A stretch of 64,000 nt of DNA from Bdellovibrionales bacterium. GTDB lineage: Bacteria; Bdellovibrionota; UBA1018. Where the stretch lies: positions 140,305-204,304 of the forward strand of contig JAFEAP010000029.1 in assembly GCA_018266355.1 (NCBI GenBank), written 5' to 3'. The translations under genes were made by a program, and so were the position numbers. A model generated the notes under the pieces. It did not search any database. It saw nothing but the letters and a program-made list of their open reading frames with translations, and was not told the DNA's origin. Of this stretch, positions 41,439 to 50,493 are shown piece after piece. Each line of letters opens with the position of its first letter. Positions within the stretch are counted from its first letter, which is position 1.

Positions 41439-42482
41439 TTAATAGTACGGCATGAAGAGCACGGAATCGCCGGGCGCGACCGCGAGAAGCTCCTCGATCG
41501 TGCCGGCTTCGCCCGGCGAGTGATTCTTGACGCTGATCGAATCCCCGTCGATCGCGGCTTCGACCGAAAAGGCCCGGAATTCCGAGGCGTCGCCGACCTT
41601 CGTCAGCAGTCCGGCCTCGAGGTGCGCTTCTTTCCCCGCGCCTCGGTCGGACCACTTCAGGATCCGCGATTTCCGGATCGGAACGAGTTTTTCGACTTCT
41701 CCCCAAAGGTGGGGGCCGCCGTCGAACGGGTCGACCTGGTTCTTATACTCGAAGCCGATCTTCTTCAGCATGTGCACGACGGGTTCGGTGTCCTTCCCGA
41801 CCTTGCCGATCGCGTTCCGCGCTTCGGCGGGGAGGAAGGTCGTGTAGATTTTCCCGCTCGGGAAAAGATCGAAGATGAAGTCCTTGTTCTTCGTACAGAG
41901 TTCGTCCGCTTCCCAGTAATCCATGCTCGTGAACCGGCGCCCGACCGCTTCCCAAAGCGGCGAGAGACCGCGCTTGTTCAACGGCGGGAGGAGTTCGGCG
42001 ATGATGCGCGGACGGAAACGGTTCTTGTGGCCGGCGACGTAGAGGAAACGCACGAACGAGATCTGGCGGCCGATGCGCGCGTCGAGATTCCGCGATTCGG
42101 GATCGACGACGAGCGCGCCGATCTCCGAAGGACCTTCGGTGTCGTATCCGAGGGTGAGGGTGCCGTGGATGAATCCCGTATTGATCGTTTCGCTGAAACG
42201 CTTTTCGTTCCCGACCTGGAAGAAGAAGTGCGGCGATTCGGCCGTGCCGTGCTGGCCCGCGATCATGCTGGTCGCGAGAATTTTTCCGGATTTCAGGTCC
42301 TCGGCGATGAAGGTATATTTCGTCGAATCGAGCGCGCCGCCGTCGCGGAAGGACGCGCGAGATTTCCGGATGCGGTCCCGGAGCGTGTCGCGATCGCCCG
42401 GAAGGTTGAACATCCCCGGGATCTGCGCGAAGCGCAGCAGGGAGTCCAAATCGCTTTCCCGGGCCTCGCGCAGCAGGATCAT
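41439..42482 (-). CDS. astA: Arginine/ornithine N-succinyltransferase (AstA-like)
   Basis: AstA-type GNAT enzymes transfer succinyl from succinyl-CoA to the alpha-amino group of arginine or ornithine. The 347-residue protein opens MILLREARESDLDSLLRFA and has the AstA segments GTLTLGYDTEGPSEIGALVV, FARP-like IAELLPPLNKRGLSPLWEAVG and FIFDLFPSGKIYTTFLP. The start overlaps the stop of the M20 gene (ATGA). AstA homologues differ in Arg or Orn preference, which the sequence does not reveal. Confidence 0.85.
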   Translation of the reverse strand: MILLREARESDLDSLLRFAQIPGMFNLPGDRDTLRDRIRKSRASFRDGGALDSTKYTFIAEDLKSGKILATSMIAGQHGTAESPHFFFQVGNEKRFSETINTGFIHGTLTLGYDTEGPSEIGALVVDPESRNLDARIGRQISFVRFLYVAGHKNRFRPRIIAELLPPLNKRGLSPLWEAVGRRFTSMDYWEADELCTKNKDFIFDLFPSGKIYTTFLPAEARNAIGKVGKDTEPVVHMLKKIGFEYKNQVDPFDGGPHLWGEVEKLVPIRKSRILKWSDRGAGKEAHLEAGLLTKVGDASEFRAFSVEAAIDGDSISVKNHSPGEAGTIEELLAVAPGDSVLFMPYY

Positions 42483-43960
42483 AGGCAGACCCGTTCGATC
42501 ACTTTCTCGTAGAATGCCGTCGCCGCGTCGAGGTGCTCGAGGAGCTGATATTCGTTCGGCGAGTGGCTGTTTCCGTGGGAAACGCCCGGACCGAAGATCA
42601 CGGCTTCGTATCCGGCCTTGAAGTAGAGGGCGGCCTCCGTCGAAGTCGCTTTCTTATCGAGCTTAACCGGTAGACCCGCGGCGAGCATCGCGTCCTTGCA
42701 GATCCGGACGAGCTCGTGATCGAGCGTCATCCCGAGCGCGGAGTTTCCGCGCAGCTTCGCCGCCGAGACGTTCAGCTGGGAATACTCGCCCGCGATCGCT
42801 TTGATCTCCTTCAGGATCTCTTTCTCGATGTCCTCGGAAGACTGGTCGGGCAGGATCCGAAGGTCGAGGTACATCTCGATCCCGTTCAGCGTCTGCTTCA
42901 TCTGACCGAAATTCACCGTCGAGTGCGCGGGATTGAACGTCGGGTCGTTGATCTTCCCGAATTGGAGAGCGATGCGACGGAAAAGGTCCGAGACGCGCGT
43001 CGCGCACTCGAAGACGGTATCGGGGATGAAGCGGATGCCGACGTCTTCGCCGCCGCCGGCGTCGAGGCGGAACGATTTTTCCATCCCGGTCTGGGTGACG
43101 AGGTCGCGGAAGAAACGTTTATAGTCCTCGAATTGGTGGGCGGTGAGGTAGAACTCCGCGGTCGCGCGATCGGGAACCTTGTTCACCGTCTCCCCGCCCT
43201 CGAACTTCACGAACTTCATCTCGTAGCCTTGTTCGGCGGAATCGCGGACGAGATCCATAAGCTGGTGGATCGCGTTCACGCCGAGGTGGGGATAGGAGCC
43301 GTGGGCCGACTTTCCGAAGGACTCGATGAAGATCCGGCGATTGAATCCCTTCGCGTCCTTCGCGACCATCTGGAAGCCGATGTTCACCTTGAAGATGTTC
43401 AAGCTCTTGTGCGCGTAGACGACGGAGAGCTCGGACGGTTCGCCGACGAGGACGTACCGTGGATTCAGCGCCTTCGACTGGATCAGGTACTTCGCGCCGA
43501 ACATCCCGATTTCCTCGCCGCAAGTGCCGACGAGGTAGATCGGCTGCTTCAGCTTCTTCTCGCGGAACTTTTCGACCGCGCGGAGCTTGCAGAGGAAGTC
43601 GAGCTTCACGTCCGCGGATCCGAGGCCGAAGAATTTATTCCCCTTGATGACGGCGTGGAAAGGGTTGCCTTCGGTTTCCGTCCAGTTCGCGAGAAGTCCC
43701 GGGCCGACGGTGTCGATGTGCGTGTTCAGCAGGAGCCCGCGCTTGATCTTCGCGTTCACGAGCGGATCGCCGAGGATGCCGATCACGTTGAATTGGCGCT
43801 TCGACACGTGATCGAGCGAATGGGTCACCGGCTGCATTTGGGTCTTCAGTCCCGCGACCTTCATCCGGTCGACGAGCCAGTTCGCGAGTTCTTCGTTTCC
43901 GTCGGCGGAAACCGAGGGGATGCTTACGATCTTTTTCGCTTCTTCGAGGAAATCTCTCAC
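42479..43960 (-). CDS. M20-family amidohydrolase/deacylase
   Basis: The 493-residue protein has all M20 metal-site motifs: NTHIDTVGPG (His, Asp), GSADVKLD (bridging Asp), GTCGEEIGM (catalytic and metal Glu), VGEPSEL and NSHSPNEY (final His). A dimerisation domain insertion lies between residues 205 and 325. M20 enzymes remove acyl groups from N-acyl amino acids. In this cluster the expected substrate is a succinylated amino acid such as succinylglutamate or succinylornithine, which would replace AstE. It is translationally coupled to astA. Confidence 0.8.
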   Translation of the reverse strand: MRDFLEEAKKIVSIPSVSADGNEELANWLVDRMKVAGLKTQMQPVTHSLDHVSKRQFNVIGILGDPLVNAKIKRGLLLNTHIDTVGPGLLANWTETEGNPFHAVIKGNKFFGLGSADVKLDFLCKLRAVEKFREKKLKQPIYLVGTCGEEIGMFGAKYLIQSKALNPRYVLVGEPSELSVVYAHKSLNIFKVNIGFQMVAKDAKGFNRRIFIESFGKSAHGSYPHLGVNAIHQLMDLVRDSAEQGYEMKFVKFEGGETVNKVPDRATAEFYLTAHQFEDYKRFFRDLVTQTGMEKSFRLDAGGGEDVGIRFIPDTVFECATRVSDLFRRIALQFGKINDPTFNPAHSTVNFGQMKQTLNGIEMYLDLRILPDQSSEDIEKEILKEIKAIAGEYSQLNVSAAKLRGNSALGMTLDHELVRICKDAMLAAGLPVKLDKKATSTEAALYFKAGYEAVIFGPGVSHGNSHSPNEYQLLEHLDAATAFYEKVIERVCL

Positions 43961-43982
43961 GGGTCCGTCCTTGGAGTCGGGG

Positions 43983-45425
43983 TCAGGTCTTGAACGTTAA
44001 AAGCGTCTTTTCGATCACGGAAAGGGCGAGGTCGACCTCGGCCTCCTTCATGACGCCGAAAGGCGGCAGGCAGCGCACGACGTAAGGGTCATGGCCGGCG
44101 TAGAACGCGACCACGCCTTCGCCGAAGAGCTTCGCGAGGAATTTCTTCGTGTCGTCGAGGTTCTGGGAAAGGACGCCGAATCCGATCATGCCGCCGATCA
44201 CGCGCACTTCGCCGATCAGTCTCTTGCACGACCCGGTCTTCATCTTTTCGATTCCTTCGCGGAACCGCTTCGAGAGTTTCGCGATTTTCCCATCGGGCCC
44301 GTAAAAGCCCTCCTTCGTGAGCATCTCGACGACGCGGCGACCGGTTCGAAGCGCGGCCGCGCTGCCCGTGAACGTACCCGCGACGAGGCCCGCCCGCGGA
44401 TTCATCTCGTCCGAATAGAGCGCCATGCACGCGTGCAGGAGCTTACCGATCGTGACGACGTCGAAGTATTCGGCGAGGTCGAAGTGTTGGTAGGCGAAGA
44501 GGCTCTCGAGGCGCCCGAATGTCTGGACTTCGTCGGCCCAGATCGCGAGGTTCGCCTTTTTCGCGGCCTCGAAGACTTTCAGGTACCATTCGCGCGGGGC
44601 GAAGCGGATTCCGCCTTCGCCTTGGACGATCTCGATCATCATTCCCGCGTATTTTCCCGGTTGGCGCGCGACTTCTTCTTCCATGCGCCTCACGGTGAGC
44701 TCGGCCGAGGCGTCGATGCCGAGCTTCGGATCGTAGAACGGAAGATGGGTGACTTCGCCGTACGTCGGCTGCCCTTCGCGGTACTTCGGGTTGTCGGAAA
44801 TTTCCTGCATCGCCGTCGAGCGTCCCGCGAACGCGTCCGAAAACGCGAAGATACGCGTCGCCGGGAACTTTTTCTGGCGGATGATCTTCAGCGCCGTCTC
44901 GTTCGCCATCGTGCCCGAGCCGAGGAGCCATCCGTGCTTCAACCGCGACTTCGGTCCGACGTTCGCGAGCACGGTGCGGATGATTTCTTCCGACTCGAAT
45001 CCGGGCTGGAGATTCCCCTGCATCACGTCCGAGGTGATGCCGTCGAGGAGCTCGTCGATGAGCGCGGGGTGCGCGTGACCGAAGAAATTGATTCCGATGC
45101 CGGTGATGAGGTCGAGCTTGCGCGAACCGTCCATCAATTCGATGAACGGGCCCGATCCGATTCCGCTCGAGAGGTATTGGAAGTAGGCCTCGCGGCCCTT
45201 GAGTTTTTCGAGTCCCTTGATCGTTTCGAGGTACTGCGCGTGGATTTCCGGAGAAGCCGGGCCGCGAATTCCTTCCGCTCCGCGAGCGCCGTCGAGCGTC
45301 GCTTTCAGAAACGCCGCCTTCGCGGCGATGTACGCGGGAGAGGAGTGGAGCTGGCTACGGACGGTGTGATTCGCGTTCAATTTCAAAGGCCCTCGAATGA
45401 AGAATTCTTTAGAAGTATCACCCAC
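43983..45425 (-). CDS. Class III PLP aminotransferase (AstC-like candidate)
   Basis: The 480-residue enzyme has the class III pattern: GSGTMANETALKIIRQKK, the EIVQGEGGIRF segment, WADEVQTFGRLES with the PLP-ring Asp, and VTIGKLLHACM with the Schiff-base lysine. In the succinyl pathway it would convert succinylornithine to succinylglutamate semialdehyde. Lysine 6-aminotransferase and 4-aminobutyrate aminotransferase are alternatives. The GTG start at 45425 lacks a ribosome-binding site; TTG codons at residues 14 and 16 follow a GAGGG and may be the real start. Confidence 0.8.
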   Translation of the reverse strand: MGDTSKEFFIRGPLKLNANHTVRSQLHSSPAYIAAKAAFLKATLDGARGAEGIRGPASPEIHAQYLETIKGLEKLKGREAYFQYLSSGIGSGPFIELMDGSRKLDLITGIGINFFGHAHPALIDELLDGITSDVMQGNLQPGFESEEIIRTVLANVGPKSRLKHGWLLGSGTMANETALKIIRQKKFPATRIFAFSDAFAGRSTAMQEISDNPKYREGQPTYGEVTHLPFYDPKLGIDASAELTVRRMEEEVARQPGKYAGMMIEIVQGEGGIRFAPREWYLKVFEAAKKANLAIWADEVQTFGRLESLFAYQHFDLAEYFDVVTIGKLLHACMALYSDEMNPRAGLVAGTFTGSAAALRTGRRVVEMLTKEGFYGPDGKIAKLSKRFREGIEKMKTGSCKRLIGEVRVIGGMIGFGVLSQNLDDTKKFLAKLFGEGVVAFYAGHDPYVVRCLPPFGVMKEAEVDLALSVIEKTLLTFKT

Positions 45426-45470
45426 TTATTTCTGTTGCAACTTCCGCCGCCCCGCCTCAATCTGACAGAA

Positions 45471-46265
45471 ATGCGGGCCTTGATCTCGTCGCTTTTCCTT
45501 ACTCTTCTTCTCACCGCGTCAACCGCCTCCGCCGATTTCCGCAGCCTCTATAAGGAGGGGAAGTTCGCCGAGGCGCTGAGCGAGCTCGAACAATCGCCGG
45601 ACGCCGCGCAGAAAAATTACGCGTACTACCTGAACCGCGGATTGATTTATCACGCTCTGAATCAAGACGCCCTCGCCGTGGCGAACCTTTCAAAGGCGAA
45701 GGCGATGGATCCGTACGGCGGCCGCGACGTCGAGGCGCCCCTCGCGGAGGCCACCGCCGGACTCGTGAAGTGGCTCGGACTCGCGCGGCTCGATGCGACT
45801 TCGTATGGATTCGAAACCGCGGGTGATTTCTTGCCGCTCGATCTCCTATTCTTCGCGGCGGGGGGACTCTCGATCCTCGCTTGGCTCGGCTTTTTCCTTT
45901 TTCCGAAACGCCGGAGAACCTTCATGTCCGCGGGATGGATCACTCTGGCGATCACAGCGCTCTTCGGCGGATGGAGCGCGTGGAACGACGCTCATCCGCT
46001 CGTGATCGTTACGGAATCCCGGCTGGTCAAGAGCGGGCCGGGCGAAACCTTCCTCGATCGCGGCGCGGTCGAAGTCGGGATGAAGCTCCGCGTGGTCGGC
46101 TCGATGATCGAACCGGCGAAGGCGTCCGCATCCGGGGCGACGACCGGCTCCGCCCCGGCTGCGCGCTGGTGGAAGGTTCGCTTCGACGAACGGCATGATT
46201 TAGGCTTTCTGCCCGAGCGGAGCGGGTTGCTCTTAACCGACGAATCGAATACACCGGGAACATGA
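45471..46265 (+). CDS. BatE-like TPR and SH3 membrane protein
   Basis: A signal peptide (cleavage ASA, residue 21) precedes two TPR units (residues 22-95, e.g. AQKNYAYYLNRGLIYHALN). Two membrane helices follow near residues 122-142 and 150-165. The C-terminal domain reads as bacterial SH3 (VIVTESRLVKSGPGETFLD). This order is that of BatE from the Bat aerotolerance operons, but no batA-D genes are nearby. The frame is open far upstream because of high GC; the ATG at 45471 and the signal peptide set the start. It overlaps bamD by ATGA. Confidence 0.65.
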   Translation: MRALISSLFLTLLLTASTASADFRSLYKEGKFAEALSELEQSPDAAQKNYAYYLNRGLIYHALNQDALAVANLSKAKAMDPYGGRDVEAPLAEATAGLVKWLGLARLDATSYGFETAGDFLPLDLLFFAAGGLSILAWLGFFLFPKRRRTFMSAGWITLAITALFGGWSAWNDAHPLVIVTESRLVKSGPGETFLDRGAVEVGMKLRVVGSMIEPAKASASGATTGSAPAARWWKVRFDERHDLGFLPERSGLLLTDESNTPGT

Positions 46266-46954
46266 TTTCGACGCGACGCACTTCGGTTTCCTGGCTGCTC
46301 CTTTTTTCGGTGGCGACCGGATTCCTCACGTCCGTCGGGCTTTTCGGCTGTTCGAGCGCCGAGGTCGACGAGAACGATCCCGCGGCCCTCATGAAGGACG
46401 CCGAAGAGGATATCGATTCGAGCCGCTACATCCTCGCGCTCGAAAAACTCCAAAAGGTGAAGAACCAGCACCCCTATTCGAAGCAGGCCGTCGACGCCCA
46501 ACTCCGGATCGCCGACGTCTACTTCCTCCAGGAAAACTTCGCCGAGGCGGCCGCGACCTACGAAGCGTTCCGCGACTTGCATCCGAAGCATCCGAAACTC
46601 CCGTACGCCGCGTATCGCGTCGGCCTTTCGTTCTACAGCGACATGCCGGGCAACCTCGCGCGCGATCTCTCCGCCGGTTTCAAGGCCCAAGACGCGTTCA
46701 AGGACTACCTCGCGCGCTATCCCGCCGACGAGAACGTGAACTCGGCGAAGGAAAAGCTCGCCGAAACGCGGAAGAATCTCGCCGAGAAGGAAATGTACAT
46801 CGGGAACTTCTACTACCACCGCGAGATGTGGGAGTCCGCGCGCAATCGCTACACAAAGGTCGTGAACCAGTACTCGGACACGCCCTCGCTCGCCGCCGCC
46901 CAGGAACGACTGAAGTCCCTCGAAACGAAACCGCCGGAAGAAAAATCGGAGTAA
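46262..46954 (+). CDS. bamD: Outer-membrane assembly lipoprotein BamD
   Basis: BamD is the essential lipoprotein of the BAM complex that inserts outer-membrane barrels. The lipobox LFGC (Cys near residue 23) is followed by tandem TPR repeats: ALEKLQKVKNQHPYSKQAVDAQL, FAEAAATYEAFRDLHPKHPKL and MWESARNRYTKVVNQYSDTP, with the VGLSFYSDMP loop. The 230-residue length fits. It is coupled to the BatE-like gene and followed at 4 bases by another TPR protein gene. Confidence 0.88.
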   Translation: MISTRRTSVSWLLLFSVATGFLTSVGLFGCSSAEVDENDPAALMKDAEEDIDSSRYILALEKLQKVKNQHPYSKQAVDAQLRIADVYFLQENFAEAAATYEAFRDLHPKHPKLPYAAYRVGLSFYSDMPGNLARDLSAGFKAQDAFKDYLARYPADENVNSAKEKLAETRKNLAEKEMYIGNFYYHREMWESARNRYTKVVNQYSDTPSLAAAQERLKSLETKPPEEKSE

Positions 46955-46958
46955 CCGC

Positions 46959-47705
46959 GTGGAGATGCAGACGGCCCAATCGCCCGCCGCCCAGTTCGAC
47001 CGCCGCGTGCAGGAATGCCTCAACCGAAAGGATTACGGACGCGCGGAGTCCCTCCTGCGCGAGCGGCTTACGAAGGAACCGAACGCTCCGGACGCGCACT
47101 ACCTCATGGGCGTGCTGAATTATTTCCGCGGGAACGTCGGCCCGACGATCGTTTCGCTCCGCCGCGCGCTCGAACTCGACCCGCGCCACACCGACGCGGC
47201 GATCTGCCTTTCGGTGCTCCTGAACGATCTCGGAAAGTACGACGACGCGAAGAAAATCTTCGATCAGGCGAACCAGTCGGTCGTCCATCGTCGCGAAGGC
47301 GTCGTATCGGGCGTCGATCAGAAGTTCGCCGTGAAACACCTCGAAATGGGCGACCTCTACTTCCGTTACCGTCGTTACGACGAGGCGATCGAGGAATACT
47401 CGAAGGCCGCGCTTCTCAATCCGCTGCATTTCGACACGCGCATCCGGCGCGCGAAGGCGTACGCGCGGAAGGGCTTCGTCTCCCGCGCCCTCCAGGATCT
47501 CCAGTCGCTCAAGCACGACCACCCCGAGCACCTGCCGTCTCGCATTCATCTCGGGCTCCTGCACTACAGCCAAGGCAACCTCATCGACGCCGAACTCGAG
47601 TGGGAAGAGGTGCTTCGCCGTCAGCCGGATCACCCGGAAGCGGTGGCCTATCTCACGATGATCCGCCGAGCGCGCGAAAACGCGGGGCCGGTCGGCCACG
47701 CGTAA
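46959..47705 (+). CDS. TPR-repeat protein
   Basis: The 248-residue protein consists of about six TPR units (for example DYGRAESLLRERLTKEPNAPDAHYLM and RYDEAIEEYSKAALLNPLHFDT). No signal peptide is seen, so it is cytoplasmic. The start is GTG 46959 or ATG 46965. It lies 4 bases after bamD, so it is cotranscribed and might act in envelope assembly or motility regulation, but no specific role is indicated. Confidence 0.75.
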   Translation: MEMQTAQSPAAQFDRRVQECLNRKDYGRAESLLRERLTKEPNAPDAHYLMGVLNYFRGNVGPTIVSLRRALELDPRHTDAAICLSVLLNDLGKYDDAKKIFDQANQSVVHRREGVVSGVDQKFAVKHLEMGDLYFRYRRYDEAIEEYSKAALLNPLHFDTRIRRAKAYARKGFVSRALQDLQSLKHDHPEHLPSRIHLGLLHYSQGNLIDAELEWEEVLRRQPDHPEAVAYLTMIRRARENAGPVGHA

Positions 47706-47720
47706 TCGCCGCATCGGTTT

Positions 47721-49073
47721 CTATTCCTTCGTGTAGGGGACGACCTTGATCTCGCTCTCCGGGACCTTCAGGCTCGTCGCGAATTTCGCCTTCAGGTCCT
47801 TCGCCGTTCCGAGCAGCATGACGTGCATACGGTCCGGGTCGACGAAGTCCTTCACGGCGGCGTTCGCTTCCGCGAGCGTGACCTTCGAAAGGTGTTCGGC
47901 GAAGGTCTTCATGAAACCGTCGGGAAGATCGAGCGTCTTCTCGAGGAGGATATTCTCCACTCGTTTTCCGGGCGTATTGTAGGCGAAGCCCGCCGAGTTG
48001 ATTAGGCTCGATTTCGCGAATTCGTATTCGGCCGGGGTGATTCCCTTCTCCTTCCACTCGCGGAGCATCTGATCGACGAGCGCGACGGCGCCCGGCGTGT
48101 CCTTCGTCGCGGGGAACGTGTAGGCCTGGAACGACCGCGGGCGGATGCCCTGGCGGAAGTAGGAATAGGCGCCGTAGCTCCAGCCGCGCTTCACGCGGAC
48201 TTCCGTCATGAGTCGGGCCGAAAAGCTTCCGCCCCCGAAAACGTGGTTCGCGAGGTGGAGCGGGAAGAAGCGCGGATCGGTCATGCGCACGCCGACTTGG
48301 CCGAAGTAGAGTTGGGTTTGGGTTCGGTCGGGCTTGTCGACGAAGAGGATCTCGCGCTTCGCGGGATTCTTCGGCGCGTCGGCGACGTGAACCGGATTTT
48401 CTCCCGAAGTGTCCGGACGGGCCTCGGCGAGGCGTTTCGCCCAAGACTCGACGAACGACGCTTCCGAGTCGCCCGAGCCGACGACGAGGAGGTTCCGGTC
48501 TTGGAAGAGATCGCGGTAGTGGCGGACGAGATCGTCGCGCTTCAGCTTCTCGAGGTCCCGAAGTTTCCCGAGGATCGGTTTTCCGTAGGGATGCCCTTCG
48601 AAGAGGAATCCGTCCCAGAACACCTTCGCGAGGGGGCCGTCTTTTCCGCGCGTCTCTACGATGTCGGAGGAGATTTCGGCCTTCAGCTTCTTGATCTCTC
48701 TCTCGGGAAAGCTCGGATTCGTGATGATGTCGTGGACGACTTCCATGTACTCGGCGAGCTTCGACGAGAGCACGCGCCCGCGGAAGATGATCGCTTCCGT
48801 GCGGGTCTCGACGGAAAGGGTCGCGCCGAGAAGATCGAGCGTTTCGTCGATCTGGGCCTTCGTGCGGGTTTTCGTCCCGCGCATCATCATCTCGCCGACG
48901 AAGTTCCCGATCCCGGCCTGCCCGTGCGGATCGTTCGCGGCGCCGGCCTTCACGGCGACGTTCAAGTAGACGACCGGGAGCGAGGAATCGCTCTCGAAAC
49001 GCGTCTCGATCGCGGAAGCCGAAAGGGCGAAGCCGAAGATCCCGAGAGAGAGGAAGAGTTTGGTCATTTTCAT
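47721..49073 (-). CDS. M16-family protein, non-catalytic partner
   Basis: The 450-residue protein has a signal peptide (cleavage ASA near residue 21) and the M16 fold order (VKAGAANDPHGQAGIGNFVGEMMMRG). Where active M16 proteases have HxxEH, this one has GNFVGE, so zinc cannot bind. The conserved C-terminal RxxW/Y region VKRGWSYGAYSYFRQG, which contacts substrate, is present. It therefore pairs with the upstream active M16 as a heterodimer. It overlaps that gene by 4 bases. Confidence 0.85.
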   Translation of the reverse strand: MKMTKLFLSLGIFGFALSASAIETRFESDSSLPVVYLNVAVKAGAANDPHGQAGIGNFVGEMMMRGTKTRTKAQIDETLDLLGATLSVETRTEAIIFRGRVLSSKLAEYMEVVHDIITNPSFPEREIKKLKAEISSDIVETRGKDGPLAKVFWDGFLFEGHPYGKPILGKLRDLEKLKRDDLVRHYRDLFQDRNLLVVGSGDSEASFVESWAKRLAEARPDTSGENPVHVADAPKNPAKREILFVDKPDRTQTQLYFGQVGVRMTDPRFFPLHLANHVFGGGSFSARLMTEVRVKRGWSYGAYSYFRQGIRPRSFQAYTFPATKDTPGAVALVDQMLREWKEKGITPAEYEFAKSSLINSAGFAYNTPGKRVENILLEKTLDLPDGFMKTFAEHLSKVTLAEANAAVKDFVDPDRMHVMLLGTAKDLKAKFATSLKVPESEIKVVPYTKE

Positions 49074-50443
49074 TTTTGGACTCCCATCACGACGGAGCGC
49101 GAGTTCGGGTTCAGGTATTTTTTCGCGGCGGCTTGGATCTGGGTCGCGGTGACGGCCCCGATCTTCGTGAAGATGTTCACGCCGGTGCGGAAGCTATCGG
49201 ACACCGTCTCGTAGTGACCGAGAAAGTTCGCTTTCTCGCTCGGCGAAGAGAGGCCGTCGTAGAACTGCGCTTGGAGCGAGTTCTTCGCCCGTTCGAGTTC
49301 CGACTGAGAGATCGGGGCTTTCTTGAATTTTTCGATTTCGGCGAGCATCACCGATTCGGCTTGGGTCGCTTTCTTCCCGCGCTGGAGATTTCCGACGAAG
49401 GTGAGGATCGACGGATCGCGATCGTCGAGGTCGTAGGTATCGATCGACGTCATAATCCCCGATTCGACCAACGCCTTCGAAAGGCGCGAGCTCTTCCCGG
49501 AAGTCAGCACCGAACGCATGACTTCGAGGGCCGGAATGTCTTCGTGGACGACGGCCGGCACCGGGTAGGCGACCATGAGTTTTTGGACCTGGGTGTTCAG
49601 CTTGAGGGTCTTGTGGCGCGGGGAGGTCTGTTCCGGTTCCATCGGGACGATCTTCTCGGGAAGGTTTTTCGCCTTCAGGTCGCCGTAGTACTTCATCACG
49701 GTCTTCAAGACCTCGGAGGCCTTCACGTCGCCGACCACGACGATCGTCGCGTGGTTCGGAGCGTAGTGGCTCTCGTAAAATTCCCGCGGTTCCTTCGAGG
49801 ACATGCGGGCGAGGTCTTCCTCGTAACCGATGACCGGCCAGCGATAGGAGTGTTTCGTGAACGCGAGACCGAAGATTTCCTGGTACATGAGACCGTCGGG
49901 GCTGTTCTCGTTCCGCATCCGGCGCTCGTTCTGGACGACCTCGCGCTCGGTCTTGAACGAGTCGTCGTTCACGACGAGGTTCACCATCCGGTCGCTCTCG
50001 AGCTTCGCGATGAGATCGAGTTTATCCTTCGGGAGCTCTTGGACGTAAACGGTGTAGTCGCGGGAGGTGAAGGCGTTCTCGCCTTCGGCCCCGGCTTGCT
50101 CGAGGATACGGTCGAGCTGGCCCTCCGGCAGGTTCTTCGTTCCCTTGAACATCAAGTGTTCGAAAAGGTGCGCGAGGCCGGTGTATTTCGGCTCTTCGTC
50201 GCGCGAACCGACGCGGTACCAGGTCTGGTACGCGAAAGTCGGAGAAGAGGAGTCCTCGAGGACGAGGAGCTTCAGTCCGTTCGGCAACGTGAATCGCTGC
50301 ACTTCCATCGAGCCGAAGAAGGGAAGTTTTTTTCCCTCCTTTTCGATCGAGCTCACGCTCGAACATCCGGCGAATACGAACGAAACGAAGGCGACGAACG
50401 CGCGCACCTTCACAGAGCGAATCAGGGAATATTTGTTTGTCAT
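49070..50443 (-). CDS. M16-family zinc protease, catalytic partner (lipoprotein)
   Basis: The 457-residue protein has a signal with lipobox FAGC (Cys near residue 26) and the inverted zinc motif HLFEHLMFKG, followed by the third ligand in NERRMRNENSPDG. These are the marks of active pitrilysin-type peptidases. It is predicted to be lipid-anchored in the periplasm and to work with the non-catalytic partner encoded next. The start is ATG 50443; a TTG three codons upstream also fits. It diverges from ftsQ with 50 bases between. Confidence 0.85.
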   Translation of the reverse strand: MTNKYSLIRSVKVRAFVAFVSFVFAGCSSVSSIEKEGKKLPFFGSMEVQRFTLPNGLKLLVLEDSSSPTFAYQTWYRVGSRDEEPKYTGLAHLFEHLMFKGTKNLPEGQLDRILEQAGAEGENAFTSRDYTVYVQELPKDKLDLIAKLESDRMVNLVVNDDSFKTEREVVQNERRMRNENSPDGLMYQEIFGLAFTKHSYRWPVIGYEEDLARMSSKEPREFYESHYAPNHATIVVVGDVKASEVLKTVMKYYGDLKAKNLPEKIVPMEPEQTSPRHKTLKLNTQVQKLMVAYPVPAVVHEDIPALEVMRSVLTSGKSSRLSKALVESGIMTSIDTYDLDDRDPSILTFVGNLQRGKKATQAESVMLAEIEKFKKAPISQSELERAKNSLQAQFYDGLSSPSEKANFLGHYETVSDSFRTGVNIFTKIGAVTATQIQAAAKKYLNPNSRSVVMGVQK

Positions 50444-50493
50444 CGTTCTCAAACTCTATCATTTTCCCCGGCCCGTGATATTCTGAAAAAAGG

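Noticed and set aside
44091..45470. Upstream extension of the BatE-like frame by 460 residues
   Set aside because: It lies opposite the class III aminotransferase; the signal peptide at 45471 marks the real start.
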